Positions 45,485 through 56,189 of a DNA stretch of 64,000 nt are shown in pieces. The stretch's first letter is position 1. Each line of letters starts with the position of its first letter. Below the pieces are notes generated by a model. That model was not told the DNA's origin, did no database searches, and saw nothing but the letters and a program-made list of their open reading frames with translations. The position numbers and the translations under genes were made by a program. Source of the stretch: Pterois miles (Eukaryota; Chordata; Actinopteri; Perciformes; Scorpaenidae); contig CAMQGK010000634.1 of NCBI GenBank assembly GCA_947000775.1, forward strand, positions 25,501,001 through 25,565,000, written 5' to 3'.

Positions 45485-45975
45485 GCTTAAAGGAATAGTC
45501 CAGGTGTTTTGAAGTGGGGTTATATGAGGATGATGGTCAGTGCCCCCAGCATCGAGAAACAGAGAGGAGTACTAGCCACGAAGCAAATCAATACAGTGTT
45601 ACGGACGAGGATGGCAGAAAACTGCATTTTATACACCTAAAACAAAGGTTCACCTAAAAAAACGTGTATCCGTTTAAGTGTATGCTATTCTGACGGCAAA
45701 CTGAAAGTGAAACGTGTCTGTACTGTTTTGGGATTCTTCCGTTAGTACACATTGTGTAGTACACTGTGTACTTGCACAGTGTGAGTTTTGACAGGGCAGT
45801 GTTTCAAATCGAACTTACCTGCACTTACCAGAGATGACGACCTCAACCACCGACTGCTTCTTCGCCTTCTTTTTAATGGCACATTACAACTGGACGAAAT
45901 ATTACCGCCAATGTTTGACCGTGTTTGTTGCCCGCCAAAATATCTGCTGCTCATTTGACAATTGTATTGACACGA
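45485..45975 (+). repeat. Repeat F, long copy
   Basis: It begins TTAAAGGAATAGTCCAGGTG with TTTTGAAGTGGGGTTATATG and continues with ACAAAGGTTCACCTAAAAAA, GTTTTGGGATTCTTCCGTTA, CTTACCAGAGATGACGACCT and CAACCACCGACTGCTTCTTC. I recognise this as a common percomorph repeat. A minus fragment is at 21871-21962. No transposase is readable. Confidence 0.55.
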
Positions 45976-47336
45976 ACAAAGTCATAGCCCACTCAATTTA
46001 ACGTTGTGGTCCCAAAATTTTAATTATTCCATCATTGGTATGTTATGTTTCCCTCTCTTCATGACTTTTCCTAAATACCTATTCTGCACATGCTTGTATT
46101 GTCATATTGATCAAATAATATTAGAGAACCACAGCAATGTTTTTTTTTTTTTTTTTTTGATGACAAAAGCCTCCTTTACTCACCAGGATTAGCGCTGATT
46201 AATGAAATATTCTCCTTCAATCCATATTTGTTGGCATTTAGCCTTTCAAAAACAACATTGTGTTACATAAGCTATCCACTTTTGATTCACCATGGACTGA
46301 AAATATTTTTTTCTGAAAGTAGTATCACATGGAAATAGCACATTTCACACTACCAAGAGCAATTTATGTAGGGTCGAACTGTTAGTGCATGTCGGCGGAT
46401 GTCATTGCTGGGCTGTGGAAACACAACCGCCCAGCCTGAGTCATCACAGTGCGCTATAGAGATTTAGACTTATGAAGAAAGAGTATTGAAACACAGCATA
46501 AAACTCTTCCTCTGTGCATTTGTTATGTGTCTATCATTCCTGTGCAAGAAATCCTGAATGCCACATTGTGTGCTACAAACCTGTATTTCATATTTCATAA
46601 AAAAATGTTTGCTTCTGTGCTTGAGGCTCAGCAAAATGTCCTCTTACCATCTTTTACCAAAGGCGCAAAGACCGTCTCGTTTGGATTTCTGGCAAACACA
46701 GCAGCAGCCAAGTGGGAGTGACGCAGCAGGGAGGGCGATAACGCAGGTTTTTTTGCGTTACATTCTGCACTTCCCGACATGTTTATGTGTACGCCTGTGG
46801 AGGGGTGTCAGCCTCGTGTTTGCTGTTTACTGCCATGACTGTGCAGGAGTGTATATTTATGTGATTGTGTGTGTGGGTATGCAGATAGAGCGTTAGAAGA
46901 CAGACTGCACCCCCGCTGTCCCCCCACAGAGACTGTGATTAGCTAGTCTCTCCAGGACGCCGACCTCAGCCAGCATCTGTGTTGCTGCTCCGCGACTTTA
47001 TTGACGAGCCACCAGCTATGGCAAGTATGCCAGTGTCGCAGCTCGCCTCCTGTAGGACAATCGGGGGCAACACTAGAAACCTGAGAGGATTTCTGGGCCC
47101 CTCCTGCAACCAGACTGTAAAGCAAACTTCGCTGCTCAAACACATAAACCCACAAATGCTGTTTTATTTGTGGGTTTGTTTCAGACTCTTTTCCCCTTAA
47201 TGGTAAAACACTTCTCCCTCATCCTTATTTCTGTAAACTATTACTCGCAAGACCAATATAAGATTAAAAAAAGAGCAGCAAGGAATGTACAGTATGCTGG
47301 TTTTAACTTTAATCTCATTTGCCAAGTTATGGATTG
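45976..47336. other. Unique non-coding stretch with repeat E fragment
   Basis: Poly-T lies at 46140-46159. Short repeat E copy 3 (AATATTCTCCTTCAATCCAT, TTGTTGGCATTTAGCC) is at 46205-46260. No gene is supported; open frames at 46527-46896 have no recognised domain. Confidence 0.45.
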
Positions 47337-47865
47337 GTGCAGGGATGACGTATTTTTGTAACTCAGAAGTTATAATCACCGTGGTTTCCTCAACAAAATG
47401 GGGCCAATGGGGTTTTTCCACTGGGTTTTGAATTAGTGCAGAAAATAAGCTCTGTGGCAAATATCTGATACATGTTTTGTTCAGCAGGATAACTGTGATT
47501 TTTGAAGCGTCAATGCAATCCGCGTTAGTAAAAAGCTAACATTAGGTTATAAACGAACTCGGTTGCATGAACTTGAGTATACACAACAAAGATGTGAAGG
47601 TGGACGAGTCGCTGTGATGACGTATTTTGGTATCATTTACATTTTTAAAGTCATATAAAAGCTTCAGAATTCACAAGTGGGATATTTACTGACGTATTTT
47701 ATTAAACAGGACAAAACCTTAAAATTTCTTAAGCTTGTGTTAACCACAGACCTTAATTCAGGAATCTAACTAAAATCCATTCAAAAGTCCACCGACTTTG
47801 GCGCGAGGGAACAGGAAGTGCTGAAATGCTAACTCATTTCCAGGTTTTAGGACTCATTCCTGCAG
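47337..47865 (+). repeat. Dispersed repeat R, copy 2
   Basis: It matches 3393-3785 in the same orientation (GTGCAGGGATGACGTATTTT, CCAATGGGGTTTTTCCACTG, AGAAAATAAGCTCTGTGGCA, AAGGTGGACGAGTCG, CTAACTAAAATCCATTC). It is longer in the middle than copy 1. Confidence 0.7.
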
Positions 47866-48152
47866 CGCATCTCGACCTCCTGGAGCTGAGAAAGACGCCC
47901 AGATCCTCTATACATTTAGCCCTTCTCTTCTGGGTCAAATCTGGCCGAGTGACTGTAATCAGATTGTAATCAGAAATATTGTGTTTTTCATCCAGTTGCC
48001 TCCAGACCGTATGTTATCCTCCACACTATCCCTCTGAACATACACAGTCGATGATCACCACTTACATTGAATTTTGTGATTAATTCAGCAGTGACACACC
48101 CATGATGTTTTCAGTCAGAACTGACCACCATAGGAAATGAATGGGAATGAGT

Positions 48153-48156
<4 letters not shown>
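47866..48156. other. Unique non-coding stretch
   Basis: No recognised gene or repeat. Confidence 0.3.
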
Positions 48157-48205
<49 letters not shown>

Positions 48206-48361
48206 ACACCCCACACATCCACACACCTACACACACATCCACACCCACACACATCCACACATCTACACACACACCCACACCCACACACATCCACACACAC
48301 ACACACATACACATCCACACACCCACACACATCCACCACACATCCACACACCCACACACAT

Positions 48362-48414
<53 letters not shown>

Positions 48415-48830
48415 TCCACACACCCACACACATCCACACACCTACACACACACACACACATCCACACACCCACACACATCCACCACACATCCACACACCT
48501 ACACACACACCCACACACACCCACACACACCACACATCCACACACCCACACACATCCACACACCTACACACACATCCACACACCCACACATACCCACACA
48601 CACCACACATCCACACACCCACACACATCCACACACCTACACACACATATCCACCACACCCACACACACACAATCACAACACACCCACACACACATCCAC
48701 ACACTCACAACACACCCACACACATCCACACGCTCACAATCACCACACACCCACACACACCCACACACACCCACACACATCCACACACACCCACACACTC
48801 ACAATCACAACACACACCCACACACCTACA
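48157..48830 (+). repeat. Complex CA-rich satellite
   Basis: Two pure (CA)n cores (48157-48202 and about 48366-48410) are embedded in some 600 bases of higher-order arrays built from CACATCCACACA, CACACCCACACA, CACACCTACA and TCCACCACA units. Long open frames on both strands (up to 240 codons of His-Thr or Cys-Val) come from the absence of stop codons in the repeat and are not genes. Confidence 0.97.
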
Positions 48831-48837
48831 GCGCCTG

Positions 48838-49215
48838 CCACTGATGTACAGTCCAGGCCCTGAAGTGACTGTGGACAAGCGTTTGGTCCCCTTCAGGGGT
48901 CGTTGCCCCTTCAAACAATACATTCCCAGCAGACCTGGCGAGTAGGGGATCGAGATCTGGGCAGCTGGGGACTCCGAGAGCAGACTCTGGTCTGGAGTAA
49001 GGGAAAGCTCTGGTGACTCCATTAATCCAACAGCGCCAGCCAGCACCTTCCCCACAAACCAGCCTCTGCCAGTCTGGTGAAGAGAGTGCAGAACAGTCCG
49101 GACTGGACCCCAGCAGCCCCCCAAGGTCAGGAAAGGAAGGAAGTCTGAGCTCTGTGAAGAACTGGCCTGGCCTGCTAGGAGTACCACGCCTACGTCTGCA
49201 AGGATCATTCCACCA
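48838..49215 (+). pseudogene. piggyBac transposase remnant
   Basis: Immediately after the CA satellite the plus strand reads LPLMYSPGPEVTVDKR followed by LVPFRGRCPFKQYIPSRPGE, a stop, then GIEIWAAGDS. The VPFRGR-PFKQYIPSKP-KYGIK-W pattern is a hallmark of piggyBac (DDE_Tnp_1_7) transposases such as PGBD-type proteins. Further on, GELCEELA-like and KPASASLVKR segments in shifted frames fit the following region of the family. The catalytic core upstream is absent, replaced by or bordering the satellite, and there are stops and frame changes. It is a dead transposon fragment. The GC-rich, coding-like composition explains open frames on the opposite strand. Confidence 0.75.
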
Positions 49216-49248
49216 CGACTGTACATTGCCAACTATGTGTGTGAACAC

Positions 49249-49269
49249 ACACACACACACACATACACA
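49249..49269 (+). repeat. (CA)n microsatellite
   Basis: A short alternating CA run beside the piggyBac relic, followed by a T-rich stretch and an isolated AATAAA at 49318-49323. Confidence 0.9.
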
Positions 49270-49329
49270 CCATGTTGATTTTTTTTTTTCTTTATGTTTC
49301 TGTTATGTTCTGTTTTCAATAAATGTTCA

Positions 49330-50471
49330 GTGATCAAAACAGTGTAAGTGTCTTCTTTTATATTCATCACAGTGAATGCAGTGGGTCCATATACTAGTTG
49401 AAAGTACACAATGAAACACTGGCTTGCCTGCATCAATCAATACATCCCATACATCGCTGGAACGGGAAGAATCTCAGCTACAACGCCAACTAAAGCATTT
49501 TTGTCCCCAGTAAACACAGCCTAAACGGCAAGCATTTTTATAATATACAGTAATGCACAGTAAACACTATCTTTGAACTTACTGCAAAGTTATAACATGA
49601 AATTCACCTCTGGTGTCCTTCTGTCTGCCGCCCCTTGATTCTACTCACTGCTGTTCAAATGAGATGTCGACCATCAAAACTGGAGCTATCACTGTGCAAA
49701 ACACACCGGCCAATTTTGACCAAAAATAGTATGAGAACGGGGTATGACCGAACACAAGAGAAGGGTTAAAGTGACAATAGATAACATGGCTACTGCTGGC
49801 AGGCTGGCTACTGTCCAAAGCAAGAAACAACCGCACGAATCCCAATTTGAACTAAAAACTCCGATCTCAGTGCTATGGTAATGGCAGTGTAAAAAACCTG
49901 GTAGTAATTATTAATAAGTAGGCAGGTTTAGTTACTTACTGATTTAGCGTACTAGAACAAATGTTTTTTAATATTCGCCCACTTCGCCTTCTTTCCCTCC
50001 ATTGTCAACGGGACTCTTTTGCCAACTAGAGTTTCCACAGTTAACACTAACATCACTCCAGTTCTTCCACCAGTGTTCAGTCAGTATTTCCACTGGGGAT
50101 AGCTACTGTCCGCTATTTTGTAGAGTTGAGAGTTATTTTGTTGAGTTGCCTCTTAGCGAAATGCTCTCTGGTGTATGGTGTTACTACAAAAGGTAAGAAC
50201 GTATGTAACATTAATGCCATCAGCAATGCGGGAGGCATTAAAGAGTTTTCTGTATTGGACTATAGAGCCTCTGTGTTGTTATTTTATTATAAGTATCGTT
50301 GCAACTCAAGTGTTATCATTTCCTTTGTGCCGTAAATGGAGCCTTCATTTTCTGGGAGAAAGCGAACCGGCGGTAAGGTTGGGCAAGTGGACGAACATAT
50401 CGGCTATCGGCAGCTGGCTGAGTAAATCATAGGTTGTTTTTTGCCGATCTTTGTCATTTAATCTTGCTTAT
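49330..50471. other. Unique non-coding stretch
   Basis: No gene is supported. AAAGGTAAGAACG near 50190 is a good splice-donor match but no recognisable exon precedes it. Confidence 0.3.
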
Positions 50472-50775
50472 TTTGAAGGGAATTTCTTCAAATTTGGCAA
50501 AAACATCCACTTGGACTCAAGGATGAACTGATCTGGTTTCGGTGGTCATGGTCACCGTGACCATACGTCCGTCACATTCCTGTGGTATCTCAGGAACATT
50601 CGGAGGCCATTCCTCCAAATTTGGCACAAACATCCACTCCAGGATGAACTGATTAGAAGGTCAAAGGTCAAGGTGTGACAAAACAGAATAAAATGAAGTG
50701 AGGACATTTTGGACAGACATGGATGTGAACTGCAGCTTGACTTGTTGGTGGAGGCAAACAACCACGAGGCAGTAA
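50472..50775 (+). repeat. Repeat P, copy 2, with oestrogen-response-element palindrome
   Basis: GAAGGGAATTTCTTCAAATT, ACTTGGACTCAAGGATGAAC, GACATTTTGGACAGACATGG and GGTGGAGGCAAACAACC match 31972-32345. GGTCACCGTGACC at 50550-50562 is a perfect 13-base response-element palindrome. A partial second internal unit (TTTGGCACAAACATCCACTC) gives a local tandem structure. Confidence 0.75.
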
Positions 50776-52239
50776 ATCGAAATGAGCGTCTTCTGCTTTT
50801 TGTGACTGTGCTGGAAATTTTCTGTTCAATGGGACTGTTGATTTTGACCCCACAAACCTGCACTATTTCTTTAAAAGCGAGGATTCAAAAACGCAAAGCC
50901 TTTCACAATTACTTCACTGTAGTTTTATTAGCTGACCTTGCTTGACTTGTTCAGCCAATAAGTGTTTTTTTTTTTTTTTGGTAAGAACCCTGAAGGCATC
51001 AACAGTATTGGAGCTCACCTTTACTGCCTTAGGATTTTATAACTCATGTAATATTAATACTAATGCACATATGGACTGTGGCATTTTATCTAAGTAGAAA
51101 ACTCCAGGTTGAAAAGGGTGTAATGTATACAGGTATTTTTGCCCACTAAAAAGCCAATGTCCCAGCCATTTCTTCTGCCACATCACCTGCTTTAGGGAAG
51201 TGAGCATTGCATAACATGCCCAAGGTCCTGCCAAACTGTATGTGTGACTGACATTAGATGTAGGACTCTCGTGATCCATTGCTGTTTACACAAACAAAAA
51301 TGAAGGACGTGATTGTGTGCCGATGTGCCTCATATCTGTTGAGGTCATTCTGAAGTTGCTACCTATGCGATTTCTCAGGCAGCCATTTGGATTCCCGTTA
51401 TTCTCTTTATCTGCCTGCGCTGCGTATCTCCCCCCACTGTACAGCCTCCTGTGCTCTGGTGAAGGTCTTATCTGGGCAGCGCTGTCTTCACAGAGGCACA
51501 GATGTTGATATCAGGCTGTTGCATCACTCCTCTCTCCTGGAGACAGGTAGGAGAAAAGAAAGCACTACAAAAGGAGCACGAATAAATCATCCGCCTTTTG
51601 TTATTATAATTCAAAATGGGTAAAGACGGAAGGGCTCGCTGCTAAAAATATAGAACGCATTAGCAAAACATGGCTATAAATGGTATCATGTTGACTCTGG
51701 TTTAAATAATCAATGAGAAAGTTAGGAAAACAAGTTCCACAAGGCTGCTGACAGTACATTTCACTGTTGGGAAGGGAAATTTAGAAATTTATAATCATGT
51801 ATGCCTTATTTCTCAGTGAACTTTGCTTTGGATTAACACAAAATACCTAACACAAATACCTCATATCATATTAAGATAATAACAATAATACATTTCCCGC
51901 TTGTTCTGTACAGACTGGAGGAAACAAACAAGTTGAATGTGCGAAGCTCATTTCAGGACGGGGTTGCTGCTAATGGCATTTATCTGAAGCTAATATGCAG
52001 TATGACTTGGCAAAACCTAAACATCTTGAAGCTCAAAGAAAATGTATAAATAAACAAGATTAAAGCAACAATAATTGACATTTTTATATTGGCAATATAT
52101 AAAGTACAATGTCACAATGTGAAAAAGGGTCGCCAGTAGTGATGGACCTACAGAGATAAACATACAGTATATACATATGTTGAGCTGGTGATGGTGCTAT
52201 GTGAAAATTTAAGGGTTTACCCAGTTTGCTACTTGCAGG
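50776..52239. other. Unique non-coding stretch
   Basis: No gene is supported. A poly-T run lies at about 50967-50980. Confidence 0.3.
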
Positions 52240-52933
52240 TCTGACAAGTGAAAGTGAAATTCTTCCTAATATCCAGCAGGGGGCGACTCCTGGTGGCAAA
52301 AAGAAGTCTGATTGTATAGAAGTCTATGAGACAATGGACATACTTCTCACCTGGTTTATTACCTAAGTAAACATGAGTTTATGGTCTCAATCGCAAGTTT
52401 TCAATACAGCATCAGTGTTAATTTCGTTAACGAAAACTATTACAAAATGTGTTGGTCAACAACCTTTTTTCCATGACGAAGTCGAGATGACAACTAGATA
52501 CAACCGTCATTAAACACTAACAGTACTGATATCAAACATGCAATATCGCTGACGAAAAAGACTAAAATGTAGTTTTAAAACATAAAAACTTGATCAAAAT
52601 CTCTTTTTTTTGCTCGATGTCTCAAACATACAACAGGTTGCAGTGGCGGCGCTCTGTCCTCACCTCAGTCCTGACTTTGTGCTACTATAATGCATAAAGT
52701 TGGCGGTTGGCAGGTTGGGTTCAGGTGGCTGAGTAACGTATATTTTTCCATGTTGGGTGGGCGGATTGCCTCTCGTATTGGACCGGATCATTAATGAGAA
52801 GTCAGGAGGACAAAGCTGCATTCTGAATCATTCAACCTGTTTTTCATCTGATAATTATAAGATAAGAATAAATGAAGCAAGTTTGACTCAAGTGACTGAA
52901 ATGTTCATCTGATGTCTAAACAGGACAATGCTG

Positions 52934-52974
<41 letters not shown>

Positions 52975-53232
52975 AAAATAAACAAAACAGATAGTAGAAA
53001 TTACATTTTGACTGGACTGAAACATTTTGAGTTGTTGTCAATTGAAACTCTGTTTTCAGTTTATGAAAGTCACCTAAATGTGTCTTATTCATTGTTCGGT
53101 TGTATTTAGCTCCACTTTCTTGTATCACTTTTGGTTGCAAAAAAACAAGATGGCGACGGCCAAAATGCCGAACTCAAGGATTCAATACAATGGGTCACGG
53201 TGACGTTGTCCACTTTTTATATACAGTCTATA
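52240..53232 (-). repeat. Family H, copy 4, minus strand, interrupted and deleted
   Basis: The left part (52240-52412) has TATCCAGCAGGGGGCGAC, AGTCTGATTGTATAGAAGTC and stops within CAATACAGCAT. The right part (53051-53232) resumes with TGTTTTCAGTTTATGAAAG, CAAGATGGCGACGGCCAAAA and ACTTTTTATATACAGTC. About 200 bases of family H are missing at the junction, so the event was an insertion plus a deletion. Confidence 0.75.
52413..53050. mobile_element. Element inserted in family H copy 4
   Basis: It begins CAGTGTTAATTTCGTTAACG with AAAACTATTAC and contains ATGACGAAGTCGAGATGACA and GACTAAAATGTAG, phrases of a common teleost GTTAATTT-GT-GACGAAAAC repeat (from memory). A 35-base poly-A tract lies at 52939-52973. 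The right part is unidentified. No transposase is seen. Confidence 0.5.
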
Positions 53233-53235
53233 TAT

Positions 53236-53437
53236 GTAACGACAATTCATCCTTAGAGGAGCATGAATGTCTCTACCAAATTTCATGGCAATCCGTTTCG
53301 TAGTTATTGTGACATTTCACTCCAAACCTCAAATGTCAACCTCATGGTGGCGCTAGAGGAAATGTCAGAGGATCACTAAAATCATTAGTATTCATCCTCT
53401 GGGCACCATGAATCATTTTACCAAATTGCATGGAGAC
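53236..53437 (+). repeat. Repeat D, copy 4, cut by family A
   Basis: CCAAATTTCATGGCAATCCG, TTTCACTCCAAACCTCAAAT, CATGGTGGCGCTAGAGG and ATTCATCCTCTGGGCACCAT match D. D-like sequence (TTCACTACAAGCTAAATGTC) may continue after the family A insertion at about 54022. Confidence 0.65.
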
Positions 53438-54010
53438 AAGGGCTGTCAAAGTTAACGCAATAAAGCATTAAAGCAACTTAGCAACAGAGTCTGTTTTAAA
53501 GCTGGAGTGAAGATACTGACATCATCCAGGTTAAATAATGCTGCGAGGAAAAACTGTCATGGCCCTTTTTAAAGGGGTCATTTGACCTCTGATCTTCAGA
53601 TATGTGGATGTAAATGGGTTCTGTAGGTACCCACGAGTCTCCTCTTTACAGACATGCCTACTTTATGATAATCCCAGTCAGTGTGGATCAAGTCATAGTC
53701 AGGTCTGCACTCTGACACACTGACAGCTGTTGTTGCCTGTTGGGCTGCAGTTTGCCATGTTATGATCTGAGCATATATTTTATGCTAAATGTGGTATCTG
53801 TGAGGGTTTATGGACAACATTTGTTACTGTTTTGTGTTATTAATTGATTTACAGTAATAAATCTATACACATTTGAATAAAGCAGCATATTTACAGACCT
53901 TGTTGATAAGAGTATATTTGACAAATCTCCCTTTAACCTTTAAGGTACTTTCTGAACAGATAAAAAAAGCGTGTGAATCATTTGCAATTAACTGTTTGAA
54001 TCGACTGGCA
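53438..54010 (+). mobile_element. Family A hAT-like element inside repeat D
   Basis: It begins AAGGGCTGTCAAAGTTAACG and ends near TTGAATCGACTGGCA, with CTTTACAGACATGCCTACTT, TGTTGGGCTGCAGTTTGCC and the rest of family A between. ATGGAGAC (53430-53437) and ATGGAAAC (54011-54018) may be an 8-bp target duplication with one change. Its DR1 motif is degraded (TGACCTCTGATCT). Confidence 0.75.
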
Positions 54011-54060
54011 ATGGAAACCCTTCACTACAAGCTAAATGTCACCTCTAGAGACTCGCATGG

Positions 54061-55479
54061 CTAAAGTATTGCTGTATTTTAGACTCTATTCCCCCACACC
54101 ATTCCTTGTTTACCTACAGCAGCGTATCCTCCAGAGCACACTCAGGAAATAGTGAAAGTGGGCGTTAAGCACAACTCTGCTACACCGAATGAAAATGACT
54201 CCTCGACCAGCCGGGACAGAGCAAAAATACACGGTTTGAATATATGTCCGTCCAAACAAGCTATTACAAAGGGAGTGAAGTGCAAAATGAGGCGGATGAA
54301 AGGGAATACCAACCCTCTTGTTAACACAAATATGGAGATAGATACACACCCCCTTATTTTTAGGAAAATTTGAGGGAAAGCATTCAATTTACCTTCCCAG
54401 CCTCCCCTTTGTTCAAGCTCAACAAACCAGCCGCTGCCTTCTTGAGGTGGTTTCGTGCACACATTCATCAATATGTTAGCAGAGCTCTGTGGTTTTAGGC
54501 AGTTACTCAACTTGTTCAACGTAAAGGGTATAGAACATCTTAGGAAACATGGCTGCTGCTTGTCGAATGATTCACTGTAAGTCGTACACATTTCTCAGCT
54601 GAACGCCTCGCGCCACAGACAGAATAGATGTAGGGACAAAATAAATATGCTCCCCTATTTAACGCTCCCCTAACCATATTTGCACATCATTATCATCTAC
54701 TGTATGCCACCTTAAAGTGGTGTATTTTGTGCAAGATACAGTAGGTCCAGACAACGAGCGAAGCCCCAGACACAAGCCCCGCTGTGTATAAACTAAGGCA
54801 CCACGTTGATGTTTGTTTTCCCTGCAGTGAATGCAGTAGACCACAGTGACACTAAACCTGGTCGACTTTAAGAACAAATGACAGGGTGGGGGCGGGGGAG
54901 CGCCAACATACAGCCAAGGTCCTTTCTGCCCCTGTGGCTGCTCGCCGATCGCGGATGATAAATGGCCGAACATGGCCGGGCCCTCGTTTGGCTCTCGCAG
55001 CATCAGGTGATAAAAGCGGGAGCCCTTGTCAGGGATGGAGTGTGCTCTGCTCTGCAAGGACAAGGCCTCACACCCACAGAGACACTAGAGGAGAATGGAC
55101 TTAATATTCACAGCAGGCAGGCAGACGGTGTGCTCCGGAGCTAGCTGTGGGAAGGCAAGAGAAGTGTCAAGACACAGCTCTGTAGCTGAGTTCAGAGGGA
55201 GCTGTACTCGTAGGTGACGGTGTAACTACAGCATCTATTTATGGTCCGGCTCATCGTGAAGCTGTCAGAGGAACATTAACCTGGATGAGCTTGTGTCACA
55301 CCTGCTTATCAAGGACGTTACCCTGAAGTGATGAACGTAGAGATGGGGAAATACGTTATTTTGCAGGTTAAAGCAGCAGTCGGCAAAAATTCCATAATAA
55401 CCTTTCAGCATATTGTAATTTAAGTGTTGTGAGAGAAAACTAGACCTCTGCACCTTGTCGTGGCTCTGTTTCCATGCTT
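54061..55479. other. Unique non-coding stretch
   Basis: No gene is supported; the 149-codon minus frame (54142-54591) and the 134-codon minus frame (54659-55063) have no recognised domain. The part at about 54880-55140 is GC-rich and repeat-free. Confidence 0.3.
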
Positions 55480-56155
55480 TAAAAACAGAGTTGTCCTGAT
55501 ACTGATACCCAAAATATATCTGATACTGCCTAAATTCGTTATGGGGATTCGGGGAGTACATCAGTCCATGCACCGATCTATTAACCCAAAAAAAAAAAAT
55601 CAACTTGTTTAACAGGATAGCAATTGTTTTTCGCCGCTCCACCCTGTCACCCTGGATGTATCATGGCTGCCACTGGCATACTATCTTAGAGCAGTGAAGA
55701 AGAACTGATTGCAGGTAGTTTGTCACGTGATGATTGGTAACAACAACATTGCGGTAATAATGGAGAGTGCAAACAGTAGTCAGAGCGAGGACAATGTCAG
55801 CCGTTTGGCAATATTTCACAAAGTCCAACAAGTAAAATGGCGATATAGTATACTGTATACAGTATATAATAGGTAAGGTTCCACCCTGAGGGGTGGCACT
55901 AGTGTTGCCCATTTCAACACCAGCAGTCTTATAAAACATCTGAAGATGCATCACACAAAAGAGCATGATACAAAAAAATATAGTAATCAAATCAGGTCCA
56001 TGCATGGTCAACAGTAAACAGCTGTTTAATAATGATAATAACATTATATGTTTTAATCATGCTGGTATTGGATCGGTACTCGATATTGGCGATGCAAGAT
56101 CAGGTATCAGAATCAGTATCTGGAATTAAAAAATGGTATCGGAACATTGGAAAAA
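55480..56155 (+). mobile_element. Decayed hAT element with BED finger
   Basis: The left edge has AGAGTTGTCCTGATACTGAT and the right edge GGTATCGGAACATTGG, which on the minus strand reads CCAATGTTCCGATACC, a loosely matching inverted end. Between them lies a BED-finger remnant (55760-55970). GATACTGATACC and GGTATCAGAATCAGTATC subterminal repeats occur on both sides. Target duplications are not obvious. Confidence 0.6.
55760..55970 (+). pseudogene. BED zinc-finger remnant of a hAT transposase
   Basis: From an ATG at 55760 (MESANSSQSED) the sequence reaches SAVWQYFTK (55797-55823), the usual start of a BED finger. The cysteine half is degraded. In another frame, GGTSVAHFNTSSLIKHLKMH with HTKEHD (55889-55970) supplies the histidine half, close to the ZBED consensus. 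Two frames and internal stops show that it is dead. The rest of the transposase is absent. Confidence 0.75.
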
Positions 56156-56189
56156 ATCTAGCCAGTGAATGGAGACTTCATCACGGGTC

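Noticed and set aside
48111..48863. Open frames up to 240 codons on both strands (His-Thr-Pro or Cys-Val-Trp rich)
   Set aside because: They are produced by the stop-free CA satellite and share no domain, start context or composition with a real protein.
49318..49323. Polyadenylation signal AATAAA ending a gene
   Set aside because: The sequence upstream is a dead piggyBac fragment and a microsatellite. An isolated AATAAA is common in AT-rich DNA.
50180..50200. Splice donor AAAGGTAAGAAC marking an exon
   Set aside because: A single good donor motif is expected by chance. The upstream sequence has no recognisable coding exon or acceptor.
54142..55063. Minus-strand open frames of 149 and 134 codons
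   Set aside because: No recognisable domain or splice context, and length is within chance expectation for 64 kb in six frames.
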